Shown here: positions 26,438-36,234 of the stretch, in pieces
How the letters are laid out: the number at the start of each line of letters is the position of its first letter
Position numbering within the stretch: position 1 is the stretch's first letter
Origin: UMGS1370 sp046957575
Lineage (GTDB): Bacteria > Bacillota > Clostridia > Lachnospirales > Lachnospiraceae
Length of the DNA stretch: 64,000 nucleotides
NCBI GenBank assembly: GCA_046957575.1
Contig: JBKUOG010000015.1
Coordinates: 1-64,000, forward strand
Direction: 5' to 3'
Notes under the pieces: generated by a model
The model's database searches: none
Seen by the model: the letters and a program-made list of their open reading frames with translations, nothing else
Told to the model about the DNA's origin: nothing
Translations under genes and position numbers: made by a program

Positions 26438-26456
26438 GTATTAATATAAATAATAC
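26438..26456. promoter_or_regulatory. Dyad upstream of the GntR-ABC operon
   Basis: GTATTA (26438-26443) and TAATAC (26451-26456) form a perfect inverted repeat with a 7-nt AT spacer, 58 nt before the GntR start. YtrA-type regulators usually repress their own operon, so this is a candidate operator. Confidence 0.45.
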
Positions 26457-26513
26457 GGTTGGTACGGATAGGGAAAAGGCAAGTCCCATCCAGAACCGGA
26501 GAGGAGGTTATAG

Positions 26514-26900
26514 ATGCTGATAGAGCTGGATTATAAAGATCGCCGTCCTATTTATGAGCAGGTGACGGAGAAACTGGCTTCCATGATGATGTTGGGAGTA
26601 TTAGAAGAAAACAGCCAGCTTCCTTCTGTGCGCAGCATGGCAGTAGCCCTGTCGATCAATCCCAATACCATTCAGAGGGCCTATGCGGAGTTAGAGCGGC
26701 AGGGATATATTTATTCTGTAAAGGGGAAAGGCAGTTTTGTAACAGACACCTCGAAGATGAGAGCGTTCAGGCAAAAGGAGGCCAGAAAAAAAGTGACTGA
26801 GGCAGCATCGGAGGCAGTGCGTCTGGGACTTTCTGAACAGGAGATTCTAGAAGCAGCAAAAGAAGGAATGAAGCAGACAGGAGGGAAGGAATATGATTGA
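26514..26900 (+). CDS. GntR-family regulator, YtrA subfamily
   Basis: A 128-residue repressor with an N-terminal winged helix (RPIYEQVTEKLASMM, then LPSVRSMAVALSINPNTIQRAYAE split across residues 38-61) and a short C-terminal helical tail instead of a full effector domain, which defines the YtrA type. It is the first gene of a regulator-ATPase-permease operon and overlaps the ATPase start by 8 nt. It probably represses the operon through the dyad at 26438-26456. Confidence 0.9.
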   Translation: MLIELDYKDRRPIYEQVTEKLASMMMLGVLEENSQLPSVRSMAVALSINPNTIQRAYAELERQGYIYSVKGKGSFVTDTSKMRAFRQKEARKKVTEAASEAVRLGLSEQEILEAAKEGMKQTGGKEYD

Positions 26901-27792
26901 AGCGGTAAATGTGACAAAGCGCTTTGACGATATTGCAGCAGTGGATCACATTAATGCTGTGATACGGGACGGAAATGTGTTTGGACTGATCGGAACCAAT
27001 GGAGCAGGGAAAAGCACGTTTTTGCGCATGGCCAGCGGAATTTTAAAACCGGATGAAGGAAGTATTTCCATAGACGGAGAAGAGGTTTTTGAAAATATTA
27101 AGGCAAAAAAGAGATTTTTCTATATTTCAGATGAACAGTATTTTTTCAGCAATTCCACTCCGGCAGAAATGCGGGATTATTATAGTCTGGTATATGACCA
27201 TTTTGACAAGGACAGATTTCACAAGCTGATGTCAAACTTTGAACTGGATGAGAAGCGCAAGATCAATACGTTTTCCAAGGGAATGAAGAAGCAGGTTTCG
27301 GTTATCTGCGGCATCTGCGCCAATACGGATTATCTGTTTTGTGATGAAACCTTTGACGGTCTGGATCCGGTGATGCGCCAGACGGTTAAAAGCATTTTTG
27401 CAGGAGATATAGAAGAGCGCGGTCTGACTCCCATTATTGCATCTCACAATCTCAGAGAGTTGGAAGACATCTGTGATCATGTGGGACTGCTTCACAAAGG
27501 CGGCATTCTTTTGTCAAAGGATCTGGATGATATGAAGCTGAATATTCACAAGATTCAGTGCGTTCTAAAACCCGGCATGGAGCCGGAAGAGATACAGGAG
27601 ATGGAGATTGTCAAACAGGAAAAGCGAGGCAGCCTTGTGACTTTAACAGTGAGAGGAAACCGGCAGAAAGTAGAAGAACGAATGACGTCTTATGAGCCGG
27701 TATTTTTTGAACTGATTCCTTTGTCCTTAGAAGAAATCTTTATCAGTGAAACGGAGGTGGCAGGTTATGACATCAAGAAACTTATTCTTTAA
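26893..27792 (+). CDS. ABC transporter ATP-binding protein
   Basis: A 299-residue ATPase. Walker A reads GTNGAGKST (about residues 35-43). The signature region reads TFSKGMKKQ, and Walker B reads LFCDETFDGLDPV. The tail after residue 215 is the accessory domain often seen in exporter ATPases. It partners with the large permease whose start it overlaps by 26 nt. Operons led by YtrA-type regulators commonly handle envelope stress or antimicrobial peptides; the cargo here is unknown. Confidence 0.9.
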   Translation: MIEAVNVTKRFDDIAAVDHINAVIRDGNVFGLIGTNGAGKSTFLRMASGILKPDEGSISIDGEEVFENIKAKKRFFYISDEQYFFSNSTPAEMRDYYSLVYDHFDKDRFHKLMSNFELDEKRKINTFSKGMKKQVSVICGICANTDYLFCDETFDGLDPVMRQTVKSIFAGDIEERGLTPIIASHNLRELEDICDHVGLLHKGGILLSKDLDDMKLNIHKIQCVLKPGMEPEEIQEMEIVKQEKRGSLVTLTVRGNRQKVEERMTSYEPVFFELIPLSLEEIFISETEVAGYDIKKLIL

Positions 27793-30007
27793 ACTGGCAA
27801 AAGAGGATGGTAAAAGAAGAATCTGGCTGGCAGCATTGTCATTTTTAGTATTTTTCTTTACATATCCCATAGTCCTGGCCCTCCAGTTAAGCAATGTAAA
27901 GGAAGAGTATGCACAGGCGTTCCAGTATGGGTCCCAGATAGCAAAACCAGAGCATCAGGCTCTTATGGAAGCGGCTAAGCAGGTTCTTTCGCCTTATGAG
28001 AATCCGATTATTGTAATGGTGATTATCGGGGCGGCAGTGGTATGCGGCGCCTCCAGCTTTGCCTACCTTCACAATAAGAGAAAAGTAGACTTTTACCACA
28101 GTATTCCAGTAAAACGGGGAGTGCTGTTTACCGTTACCTTTTCGGTTGGAATTCTGATTCCGGCAGCAGCCTATGCCCTGTGCCTGGGAATCGCGCTGGT
28201 TATAGCAGCTTCCTATGGAGTCCCGGCGGCAGGACTGGCGAAAATGGCAGGAACGGGATGGCTTCTCCATATGCTGTATTTCCTTCTGATTTATAGTACC
28301 GTATCACTGGCTATGATTATGACCGGCAATCTCATCGTGGGCCTTTTGGGAAGCGGCGTATTCTTCCTCTTTTTCCCATGGCTGGCGTTTATCATTCAGG
28401 GATATTTTCAGACCTGGTTTACTACGTACCTTGATTTTTCGGAAACGATGATGGATAAACTGATGAGACTGTCCCCCATTGCCAGCTATATCTTAGCGGT
28501 CAGAAGGCCGGAAAGCTGGCAGTACGAGGAAACTCTTACATTGGAAGGACTGATTGCCGCCAGCGGACTGGCAGTGGTCATTCTCATCGTTTTATGTGTG
28601 TTACTGTATAAAAAGCGCCCTTCAGAGACGGCTGGAAAAGCAATGGCGTTTCCGGTAAGTAAGCCGGTAATCCGGATTTTGCTGACCCTGCTTTCCGCTT
28701 TGTCGGGAGGACTGTTTTTCTGGCTGTTACAGTCCAGCACTGGATGGGCGGTATTTGGAATTGCAGCAGGAGCCATCTTGTGCCACTGTATCATTGAGAT
28801 TATTTACCACTTTGATTTCCGCAGGCTGTTTGGCCACAAAATTCAACTGGCAGTATGTATGATGGGCGGTCTGGCTGTATTGTTCTGTTTTAAAAACGAC
28901 TGGATTGGTTATGATGCGTATTTGCCGGAAAAAGAAACCATAGCCGAAGCAGCAATCGAATTTGGAAGAGACGGATGGGTTACTTATTTTGAAATCAAAG
29001 ATGGAGAAGAGGGACAGGATCCGGAACTGACGGAGATCAGGGCATTGGATTATGTGTTTGATCATATGAAGATTACCAATGTGGAACCAGTTCTGGAAAT
29101 TGCAAAAAAAGGCATTGAATATACGCTGATGGAGAAAACATCCAGAGAACAGTATTATGCAATGGAAGAAGAAAAGGAAGACTGGGGATATGTGACCATC
29201 CAGTATACGCTGACCAATGGAAAAAAGGTGTGGAGAGAGTATCGGTTCCCATTGTCCGAAGTCTGGGAAGCGGCCAACGCAGTCTTTCTGGATGAAGCGT
29301 ACCAGCAGGGAAAATATCCGGTTCTTGGATTTTTGCCGGAAGACATCGTAAACCTTCAGTATAAGGTAACATCCAGTGGGGAGCAATTAGAAGAAGACGA
29401 GATAACGGATCCGGCACTGACAGGCCGCATTTTAGAAGCCTACCAGCAGGATTTAAAGGAACTGAGCCTGGATACCAGAAAAAAGGAAGCTCCCATTGGC
29501 GAACTGCGGTTCTTAAATCAGGAAGAAGAAAATTTCAGGCAGTATGCGGAATCGAAAAAAGACCGCCACATCCGGTGGTATAACACTTCGACAGGATATT
29601 ACCCCATTTATCCCTCCTTTACCAGAACCCTGAATCTGCTAACAGAAGCAGGGATAGAGCCGGAAAAGCTCTGGGAACATCTGGACGTGATAAGCGTGAC
29701 GGTAGAAAAAACCTTAAACCAGGGGGATGTTGGATACAAAGAAGAAGAGAAAAACTGGCAGGGATGCAGCGTTGCCTATCAGGAGAAAGAGCAGATCCGA
29801 CAGATTTTAGATCCGGTTGTTTTGGAAGACTATTATAATATGAATGGTTTTTTACAAAGAGAGGAAGACATTGCAGCATACATAACCATAAATTTAGGAA
29901 AACAGAATCAATATGTGTTTAAAGGATTCTTCCCAGAAGGAATGGTGCCGGATATGGTAGAAAGGGATCTGGCAGAAGAAGCAAAACGGATGGAAGAAGA
30001 GTCATAA
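27767..30007 (+). CDS. ABC-2 type permease with large extracytoplasmic domain
   Basis: A 746-residue membrane partner of the preceding ATPase. Roughly the first 390 residues hold 8-10 hydrophobic helices, starting with LAALSFLVFFFTYPIVLALQ near residue 23. The last 350 residues are soluble and rich in Glu, Tyr and Trp, with no motif I recognise. GGAGG precedes the ATG at 27767, inside the ATPase gene, so the upstream in-frame ATG is not needed. This size and shape recur in Lachnospiraceae YtrA-linked operons. Confidence 0.82.
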   Translation: MTSRNLFFKLAKEDGKRRIWLAALSFLVFFFTYPIVLALQLSNVKEEYAQAFQYGSQIAKPEHQALMEAAKQVLSPYENPIIVMVIIGAAVVCGASSFAYLHNKRKVDFYHSIPVKRGVLFTVTFSVGILIPAAAYALCLGIALVIAASYGVPAAGLAKMAGTGWLLHMLYFLLIYSTVSLAMIMTGNLIVGLLGSGVFFLFFPWLAFIIQGYFQTWFTTYLDFSETMMDKLMRLSPIASYILAVRRPESWQYEETLTLEGLIAASGLAVVILIVLCVLLYKKRPSETAGKAMAFPVSKPVIRILLTLLSALSGGLFFWLLQSSTGWAVFGIAAGAILCHCIIEIIYHFDFRRLFGHKIQLAVCMMGGLAVLFCFKNDWIGYDAYLPEKETIAEAAIEFGRDGWVTYFEIKDGEEGQDPELTEIRALDYVFDHMKITNVEPVLEIAKKGIEYTLMEKTSREQYYAMEEEKEDWGYVTIQYTLTNGKKVWREYRFPLSEVWEAANAVFLDEAYQQGKYPVLGFLPEDIVNLQYKVTSSGEQLEEDEITDPALTGRILEAYQQDLKELSLDTRKKEAPIGELRFLNQEEENFRQYAESKKDRHIRWYNTSTGYYPIYPSFTRTLNLLTEAGIEPEKLWEHLDVISVTVEKTLNQGDVGYKEEEKNWQGCSVAYQEKEQIRQILDPVVLEDYYNMNGFLQREEDIAAYITINLGKQNQYVFKGFFPEGMVPDMVERDLAEEAKRMEEES

Positions 30008-30077
30008 CAAAAAGAGATTGTAATCGTGGAGGGGAAAGGCAGAGGGACAAAATATATAATAAAATAGAACAACCCGA

Positions 30078-30120
30078 ATCCCGCAGGAAGCATCCTAAAA
30101 TTCCTGCGGGATTTATTTTT
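30078..30120. terminator. Terminator between convergent operons
   Basis: ATCCCGCAGGAA (30078-30089) pairs perfectly with TTCCTGCGGGAT (30101-30112), followed by T-rich sequence. It serves the ABC operon and may also serve the convergent response-regulator gene. Confidence 0.88.
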
Positions 30121-30136
30121 GCAATCGCAATTTTGT

Positions 30137-31741
30137 CTAAAAACTCTTTTTCATATTTTCATATTCTCTGGGAGAAATTCCTGTGATTTTTTTAAAGACC
30201 TTGCTGAAATAGTAGGGATTTTCAAATCCCAGCATATCGGAGATTTCATACATCAGGTATTTGTGGGTGTCGATTAATTCTTTGGCGTGTTCAATCTTTA
30301 CAGTGGCAATATAATCCGAAATAGTGACTCCGGTAAATTTTTTAAAGGTATTGCTTAAATGGCCGGAACTGATGTTTAAATGTTCTGCCACATCTGTAAG
30401 AGCCAGCTTTTCAGAGTAGTGGGAATGAATATAAGTCCTTGCCTGCTCGACCAGAGCATCGGAACGGGTGCCCCGGCGTTCGGACAGCAGGGTGCACAGT
30501 TTGTCGCAAAAGCTTTCCAGCCAGGTCAGGATATCGGATAAACTGTTAAAATGTCCTAACTGCTCAGCAATGTTAATGGTATAAGGAAAGATTTCCTGAA
30601 AATCTTCCTGATCAATCTCGAAAAAGGAATAGAGATAGGTGTAGATATTGATGCAGGCGCTGGTAGCCTGTTCCTTTCCCGGCTTGCAGGTGGAAAACAG
30701 ATCTAAAATCTGGGAAAACACTTCTTTTAAACGGCTGCTGTCATTTTGCTGGATGGAAGCCGACAGATCCTTTTTAAAAATATTGATATTAAAATGTCTG
30801 GCAGCGCTCTGGTGAAAGGTCTGTCCGGTATAAAAGACCAGAGGACTGGAAGCGTTGTAGTAATAGTATTCCAGTGAAGTTAAAGCTTCGGACAAAGCTT
30901 CTGGCATTTCTTCCAGAGAAGACTTTAAAGCGCTGGCGCCATAGACTGCATGCAGTTCAAAATAAGTAGTGAAGGTAGTGGCAGCCCGGCTGCAAAATTC
31001 TGTTAAAATGACCTGAAAATCATCGGATTCTTTTAAAGAGGCTGCTAAGAGATAGGTGTTTTTTCCGTCATATTCAAAGTAAAGGGAGTGAGTAAAATAC
31101 CGATCTGAAATTTTCCCCATAATGTCAAACAACTGACCGGTTACAGAACGGAAATCATACGCGTCTTCGTCTGCGTGGAACCGGATGTGGTTGGGACATA
31201 AGGAAAACAGGAGCAGAAAGGGATGGTCCCAACCGGCAAAAGACGCGGGAAGAGGTTCTGATGGATTTTTAGCCAGCAAAGTCTGGCTTAAATAGTGCCG
31301 CACCTGGTCCAGGGCGGAAACACCAAAAGGAATGGATTCAGCGATACGGTGGCTTTTGGCTATCAGATCGCAGTTCTTTTTGGCACGCTGCAAAGTTTCT
31401 GCCAATTCTTCCGGCTTTAAGTTTAGTTTTACCAGATAATCGACTGCGCCCAGAGACATGGCTTTTTTGGCAAGGTTGAATTCTTCCAGATTGGTCAGCA
31501 CAATGAAAGAGAAAACGCCCCCCCCATTTTTGCATGATTCCACTAACTCCAATCCGTTTAAAACCGGCATACGGATATCAGTAATGACAATATCCGGCTT
31601 CATCTCCAGGATCATCTGCCGGGCCTCGGTAGGAATCGTGGATTTCCCAATGATGGTGCAGTCATAGTCTTCCCATCGGATAAGAGAAGCAATGCCGGCT
31701 AAGATTAAGGGTTCATCATCAACTAATATGATACGGTACAT
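30137..31741 (-). CDS. Response regulator with AraC-type DNA-binding domain, YesN-like
   Basis: A 534-residue regulator. The receiver domain (1-120) has VDDEP and the phospho-acceptor Asp in DIVITDIRMPVLNG near residue 54. A long middle region follows. The C-terminal 100 residues hold two AraC helix-turn-helix motifs (LTDVAEHLNISSGHLSNTFK and MLGFENPYYFSKVFKKITG). The ATG at 31741 is chosen over a TTG two codons earlier because AGGAG is then at proper distance. It is downstream of its sensor kinase and divergent from a sugar importer, its most likely target. Confidence 0.93.
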   Translation of the reverse strand: MYRIILVDDEPLILAGIASLIRWEDYDCTIIGKSTIPTEARQMILEMKPDIVITDIRMPVLNGLELVESCKNGGGVFSFIVLTNLEEFNLAKKAMSLGAVDYLVKLNLKPEELAETLQRAKKNCDLIAKSHRIAESIPFGVSALDQVRHYLSQTLLAKNPSEPLPASFAGWDHPFLLLFSLCPNHIRFHADEDAYDFRSVTGQLFDIMGKISDRYFTHSLYFEYDGKNTYLLAASLKESDDFQVILTEFCSRAATTFTTYFELHAVYGASALKSSLEEMPEALSEALTSLEYYYYNASSPLVFYTGQTFHQSAARHFNINIFKKDLSASIQQNDSSRLKEVFSQILDLFSTCKPGKEQATSACINIYTYLYSFFEIDQEDFQEIFPYTINIAEQLGHFNSLSDILTWLESFCDKLCTLLSERRGTRSDALVEQARTYIHSHYSEKLALTDVAEHLNISSGHLSNTFKKFTGVTISDYIATVKIEHAKELIDTHKYLMYEISDMLGFENPYYFSKVFKKITGISPREYENMKKSF

Positions 31742-31799
31742 ACTCAAACGCTCCTATATGTTTCTGAATTGTAAATTGCCTGCTAACAGGGCCAACAGG

Positions 31800-33584
31800 T
31801 TAAGGCTGCCGGATTTCAAGCGGAAGAGAAATGGTAATACGGGTATAAGAATCCGGCTCGCTTTCAATGGTAAGGCCGTAATCTTCTCCGTAAACCAGTT
31901 TGAAACGCCGGTCTACATTGGGAAGTCCGATACCGCTCATAGTGCTTTTGGTTATCCGGGAAGTATCTGTTAAGATCTTCTGACACTGTTCTTTTGGCAT
32001 TCCAATGCCGTTGTCCGTAACACTTACATATAAAACAGATTCTTCTGACCAAGCCCGTATTTTGATGAGACCAGTCCGTCCGGAAGGTTCAATCCCATTG
32101 AAAATGGCATTTTCCACCAAAGGCTGCAGGGTTAATTTGATGATTTCCGCCCGATATAAATTCGGATCAGTGACTTCGATTTGAAGATCAAACAGTTCCA
32201 GATACCGAACTTTTTCAATGATGACATAATCATTCAAAAAGTCTAATTCCTGCTGTAAGGTAACTTTTTCATTAAATCCCTTTGCCATGTTGCGCAGGAG
32301 AGCGGACAGGGAAGTAACCATCTGGACAATGCCGCTGTTTTTCTGCATGGTGGCAATCCAGCGGATGGAGTCCAGAGTATTATAGAGAAAATGGGGATTG
32401 ATCTGAGCCTGAAGCATTTTAATCTCCAGATCCTTTTTCTCTTTTTCCCCCTGAATCCGGGTTTCCATCAGGGCGCTTATCTGGCTGGACATCTGATTGA
32501 TCTGGTGGCCAATGGTTCCGATTTCATCCCTGCTTTCGATGGAGGGGTCTGGGGAAAAATGGCCCTGAGCTACCAGGTTTAAATGGGCGACAAGCCGTTT
32601 TATGGGGCGGCCAAGCTGCCTGGAAATAAGGAAAGATAAAACGAGACCAATGGCAATGCAGTAAAAGAAAATCATGGCAATGGTCTTTAAGATTACCTGG
32701 CGGTCAATGGGGATTTCTGAATAAGGCAGTATCTCAAACAGCATCAGTCCGCTTACAGCATCTTTTTCATAGGTGAGAATCCCTTTCTCATGGCCCAGTG
32801 AAATGGGAAATGTCCCGGAAGGGCCAGAGGCGTCCTGAATGAGCGGGATAAATTCGCCAACTGAAAAAGAACTGTCTGTCAGTGATGCAAGAAGCGTGCC
32901 GTCAGGGGCAGCGGCATATACATAATGGCCGCTCTCCATACTCTTTAGCGTGTCTGAATACAGTTTGGGACTAATGGCCAAAAAGACCCAGCCGTCAGTC
33001 ATGGCCTGACTGGGACGATAGCCTATGGGCCTTACAAGAGGGATTAAAAACGGAACTGCAGTTTCCCCCAGAGGAAATGGGTTTTCTTCTAATTTTATAT
33101 AATACTGATATTTATCCTGGGTCAGCTTTTCCTCAAACCAGGGAGAGGACACAATGCGTTCATAGTCCTGGTAGGAGCCGGGATAACTTCCTGCCTGAAG
33201 AAAATACTGATCCTTTTTATATAAGGAAATCCGGTAAATATATTCGCTGTAACCGGAGATAGCGCAGTAATCTTTTAATACTTTGGAGGCGGACAGTTCC
33301 ATATTGGCGCTGGAAGAGATGGAACTGCCGGAAAAAAACTGGGACTGGCGCTCCGAGCAGTTGAGCAAAAGGTTAAGCATCTCCCGGTAAGCCAGTTCCA
33401 GACGGCTGGACAAAAGATGCATGGTATTTTGGGAATTGCGGGTCTCATTGGCGATTACATCCTGTTTATAAGAGTGAAAGTTGTAATAACTGATGGCACT
33501 GGCAATGGCAATAACGATCAGCAGATTATAGAAAATGATTTTCCGCTGAAACGTTTTTGGGATAAAATTCTGCTTTTGTTTCAT
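31800..33584 (-). CDS. Sensor histidine kinase, YesM-like
   Basis: A 594-residue membrane kinase. One N-terminal helix (about residues 17-37) leads to an extracellular sensing domain (about 40-285). A second helix (about 290-310), a HAMP domain and a His_kinase family H-box (NPHFLYNTLDSIRW, near residue 390) follow. The ATPase domain ends with DNGIGMP and GIGLPNVDRR. The start at 33584 follows AAGGAG and removes a 39-codon upstream extension. Such kinases sense extracellular sugars or glycans. Confidence 0.93.
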   Translation of the reverse strand: MKQKQNFIPKTFQRKIIFYNLLIVIAIASAISYYNFHSYKQDVIANETRNSQNTMHLLSSRLELAYREMLNLLLNCSERQSQFFSGSSISSSANMELSASKVLKDYCAISGYSEYIYRISLYKKDQYFLQAGSYPGSYQDYERIVSSPWFEEKLTQDKYQYYIKLEENPFPLGETAVPFLIPLVRPIGYRPSQAMTDGWVFLAISPKLYSDTLKSMESGHYVYAAAPDGTLLASLTDSSFSVGEFIPLIQDASGPSGTFPISLGHEKGILTYEKDAVSGLMLFEILPYSEIPIDRQVILKTIAMIFFYCIAIGLVLSFLISRQLGRPIKRLVAHLNLVAQGHFSPDPSIESRDEIGTIGHQINQMSSQISALMETRIQGEKEKKDLEIKMLQAQINPHFLYNTLDSIRWIATMQKNSGIVQMVTSLSALLRNMAKGFNEKVTLQQELDFLNDYVIIEKVRYLELFDLQIEVTDPNLYRAEIIKLTLQPLVENAIFNGIEPSGRTGLIKIRAWSEESVLYVSVTDNGIGMPKEQCQKILTDTSRITKSTMSGIGLPNVDRRFKLVYGEDYGLTIESEPDSYTRITISLPLEIRQP

Positions 33585-33760
33585 GAATGACTCCTTGACC
33601 CCTTTGATACGGATTGTTTTGCATGATGTGCTCTCTAAATCCTCAAAAACATTATATATAAAAATTACAGGATTGGGTAGTAAAACTTTAAAAAAATACA
33701 AGAATCTAAAAAAAGTACAAGTATTTTCGGAAAAAGTAATAGAAATCTAAAATAAAAAAA

Positions 33761-33796
33761 TGGCTTTCTGTGCAGGTTTTTGCTAAAATAAAGCCA
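33761..33796. repeat. Spaced inverted repeat before the sugar-binding protein gene
   Basis: TGGCTTT (33761-33767) and AAAGCCA (33790-33796) flank a 22-nt centre that includes TAAAAT (33784-33789), a possible -10. It sits just upstream of the solute-binding protein gene in the divergent control region and could be an operator. Confidence 0.4.
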
Positions 33797-33820
33797 TCAA
33801 ATCAAGGGAGGAGTTCTATT

Positions 33821-35182
33821 ATGAGACTCAAAAAAGTAGCGGCAGCAGCTATGGCTTCCACTATGGTAGTAAGCCTGGCAGCATGCGGCGGCAATGATAC
33901 AGCAGCAACCACAGCAGCACCTGCAGGCGATGCAGCAGCGACCGAAGCGCCTGCAGACACAAAAGCAGAAGGAGAAACCGAGGCAGCTTCCGGAGAGAAG
34001 ATTACCTTATCCATTACCACATGGGACTATGATTCTTCACCGCAGTTCTCTGCAATTGTAGATGCGTACATGGAACAGAATCCAAACGTTGAGATCAAGG
34101 TGATTGATACTTCTGCAGATGAGTACAACAACTCTTTAGGAATCAGCTTATCCGCAGCTCAGCCAGACCCAGACGTTATCTTTGTAAAAGATATGGGTTC
34201 CATGCTTCAGATGGCTGACAAGAACCAGTTAATGCCATTAGATGATTTTCTTAAAAATGACAGCGTAGATACTTCTGTTTACAACGGCGCATTCGAGCAG
34301 CTTCAGTACAACGGCGTTACCTACGGTATGCCTTACAGAAACGACTGGTACGTACTGTACTACAACAAAGATTTATTTGATGCAGCAGGCGTTGAGTATC
34401 CGTCTAATGATATGACTTGGGAAGAATATTATGACCTGGCAGCCAAGATGACCTCCGGCGAGGGCAGTTCCAAGGTATACGGTACTCATGACCATACCTG
34501 GCAGGCACTGGTTACCAACTGGGCAGTACAGGATGGCACCCATACAGTAGTTGAGAAAGATTACAGCTTCTTAAAGCCTTGGTATGAAGATACATTAGCT
34601 CTTCAGGAAGGCGGATATATGCAGGATTATGCAACTTTAAAGACTGCCAACATCCATTATTCTTCCGTATTTAAGAATCAGCAGTGCGCAATGATGCCAA
34701 TGGGTACCTGGTTTATCGCAACCATGGAACAGTCCAGACAGCAAGGCGAGACCGACTTTAACTGGGGCGTTGCAAGAATTCCTCATTCTGCAGATACCGA
34801 GAGCGGATATACAGTAGGCGCTCTGACTCCGGTTGCAGTCAGCGCATTTACCGATACTCCGGATGCAGCCTGGGATTTTGTAAAGTTTGCTTCTTCACCG
34901 GAAGCTGCTAACATTCTGGCAGAGAGCGGTGTATTTACTGGTATTCAGACAGAAGAATCCATTAACACTATCGCATCTAATGAATTCTTCCCAGAGGGTG
35001 AGAGCAACAAGGAAGCATTAAGCTATACTCATTACGTATTCGATCGTCCATTAGACCCGCAGATCGAGGAAGTAAGAACAGTATTAAACGAAGTACATGA
35101 TATGATTATGATTGGTGAATATACGGTTGATGAAGGTATTGAAGAGCTCAATACTCGTGTCGCAGAAATCAAAGGCTGGTAA
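33821..35182 (+). CDS. Sugar ABC importer solute-binding lipoprotein
   Basis: A 453-residue family 1 extracellular solute-binding protein. The signal sequence MRLKKVAAAAMASTMVVSLAAC ends in a lipobox (cysteine near residue 22), followed by an Ala/Thr/Glu-rich linker. The mature protein carries typical binding-protein blocks such as YGMPYRNDWYVLYYNKDLFD. The start at 33821 follows GGGAGGAG; the longer frame covers the promoter region. It is transcribed away from the YesMN genes and feeds the two permeases downstream. No ATPase gene is nearby, so a shared MsmK-type ATPase is expected. Confidence 0.92.
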   Translation: MRLKKVAAAAMASTMVVSLAACGGNDTAATTAAPAGDAAATEAPADTKAEGETEAASGEKITLSITTWDYDSSPQFSAIVDAYMEQNPNVEIKVIDTSADEYNNSLGISLSAAQPDPDVIFVKDMGSMLQMADKNQLMPLDDFLKNDSVDTSVYNGAFEQLQYNGVTYGMPYRNDWYVLYYNKDLFDAAGVEYPSNDMTWEEYYDLAAKMTSGEGSSKVYGTHDHTWQALVTNWAVQDGTHTVVEKDYSFLKPWYEDTLALQEGGYMQDYATLKTANIHYSSVFKNQQCAMMPMGTWFIATMEQSRQQGETDFNWGVARIPHSADTESGYTVGALTPVAVSAFTDTPDAAWDFVKFASSPEAANILAESGVFTGIQTEESINTIASNEFFPEGESNKEALSYTHYVFDRPLDPQIEEVRTVLNEVHDMIMIGEYTVDEGIEELNTRVAEIKGW

Positions 35183-35196
35183 TTAGAAACTACGAG

Positions 35197-35235
35197 AGCG
35201 CGCCGACAGTAAAAGCCTGAAGGCGCGCTTTTTTT
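35197..35235 (+). terminator. Intra-operon terminator after the binding-protein gene
   Basis: AGCGCGCC (35197-35204) pairs with GGCGCGCT (35222-35229), followed by a T-run to 35235. It separates the binding protein from its permeases and would raise the binding protein's expression relative to them. Confidence 0.85.
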
Positions 35236-35301
35236 ACGCAGCAGACCGGTGAAAATGCCGGAAAAGGGTTCAAACTACTGATTATAATAAGGAGGTAAGC
35301 T

Positions 35302-36219
35302 ATGAGTGAGAAAAAGGCCGGCGGCCTGACATCCCGTCAGAAACGCGCAATTCGGAATAATGTAGTAGGATATTCCTTTATTATTCCGAACTTAATCGGG
35401 TACTGCATCTTTGTGTTTATTCCGGTAATCTTTTCTTTTGTATTAAGCGTAATGAAGTGGGACGGCTCTCAGGCACCAATGGAGTTTGTGGGGTTGGCCA
35501 ACTTTGCAGAGATTTTCGGAGACAGAGTGTTCCGCAGTTCTTTTGTTCATACAGTTCAGTATGCACTTATGACGGTTCTGCCAACATTAATTCTGTCTCT
35601 GCTTTTAGCAGTATTATTAAACAGCAAGATTAAGGGCGTGGCAGTGTTCCGTACCGCATTTTACTTCCCATATATTGCCTCCATCGTGGCAGTGGGAGCT
35701 GTATGGAATATGCTGTTCCAGCCTGAATTTGGTCCGGTAAATGAAATGCTAAAGTTTATCGGCGTGGACAATCCGCCTAAGTGGGTAGTCAGCAGAGACT
35801 GGGCTATGGTAGCAGTTTCCATCGTTAGTATCTGGAAGTACATGGGATATTACATGATTGTTTATCTGGCAGCTTTACAGGGGATTTCCAGTTCCCTTTA
35901 TGAAGCAGCCCAGATCGATGGCGCCAACGGCTGGCAGAGATTGTGGTACATTACCATTCCGATGCTGACCCCAACCACCTTCTTCGTACTGATTATGCTT
36001 ACCATTCAGTGCTTTAAGGTATTTGACCTGGTATACGTTATGACCGGCGGTGGTCCTGGAAACGCAACCAAGACACTGGTAAACTATATTTATGAAAAGG
36101 CATTTACCGGCTGGGAATTCGGTCCGGCAAGTGCAGCGGCTATTATTCTGTTCGCAGTTGTTCTGGTAATTACTTTAATCCAGTTCAGCGGTGAAAAGAA
36201 GTGGTCCAAAGATATGTAA
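35302..36219 (+). CDS. Sugar ABC importer permease, MalF-like
   Basis: A 305-residue permease with six helices. The coupling EAA loop reads YEAAQIDGANGWQRLWYITI near residues 200-220. It begins with a basic cytoplasmic segment and the family pattern IPNLIGYCIFVFIPVIFSF. It follows GGAGG and pairs with the next permease. With the lipoprotein upstream it imports a carbohydrate, possibly an oligosaccharide from sulfated host glycans given the adjacent sulfatase. Confidence 0.92.
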   Translation: MSEKKAGGLTSRQKRAIRNNVVGYSFIIPNLIGYCIFVFIPVIFSFVLSVMKWDGSQAPMEFVGLANFAEIFGDRVFRSSFVHTVQYALMTVLPTLILSLLLAVLLNSKIKGVAVFRTAFYFPYIASIVAVGAVWNMLFQPEFGPVNEMLKFIGVDNPPKWVVSRDWAMVAVSIVSIWKYMGYYMIVYLAALQGISSSLYEAAQIDGANGWQRLWYITIPMLTPTTFFVLIMLTIQCFKVFDLVYVMTGGGPGNATKTLVNYIYEKAFTGWEFGPASAAAIILFAVVLVITLIQFSGEKKWSKDM

Positions 36220-36234
36220 GGGGGAGGAATTGAG

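Noticed and set aside
27746..27766. Earlier start for the ABC permease
   Set aside because: The ATG at 27767 has GGAGG at proper distance and begins a normal membrane protein; the earlier ATG lacks a ribosome site.
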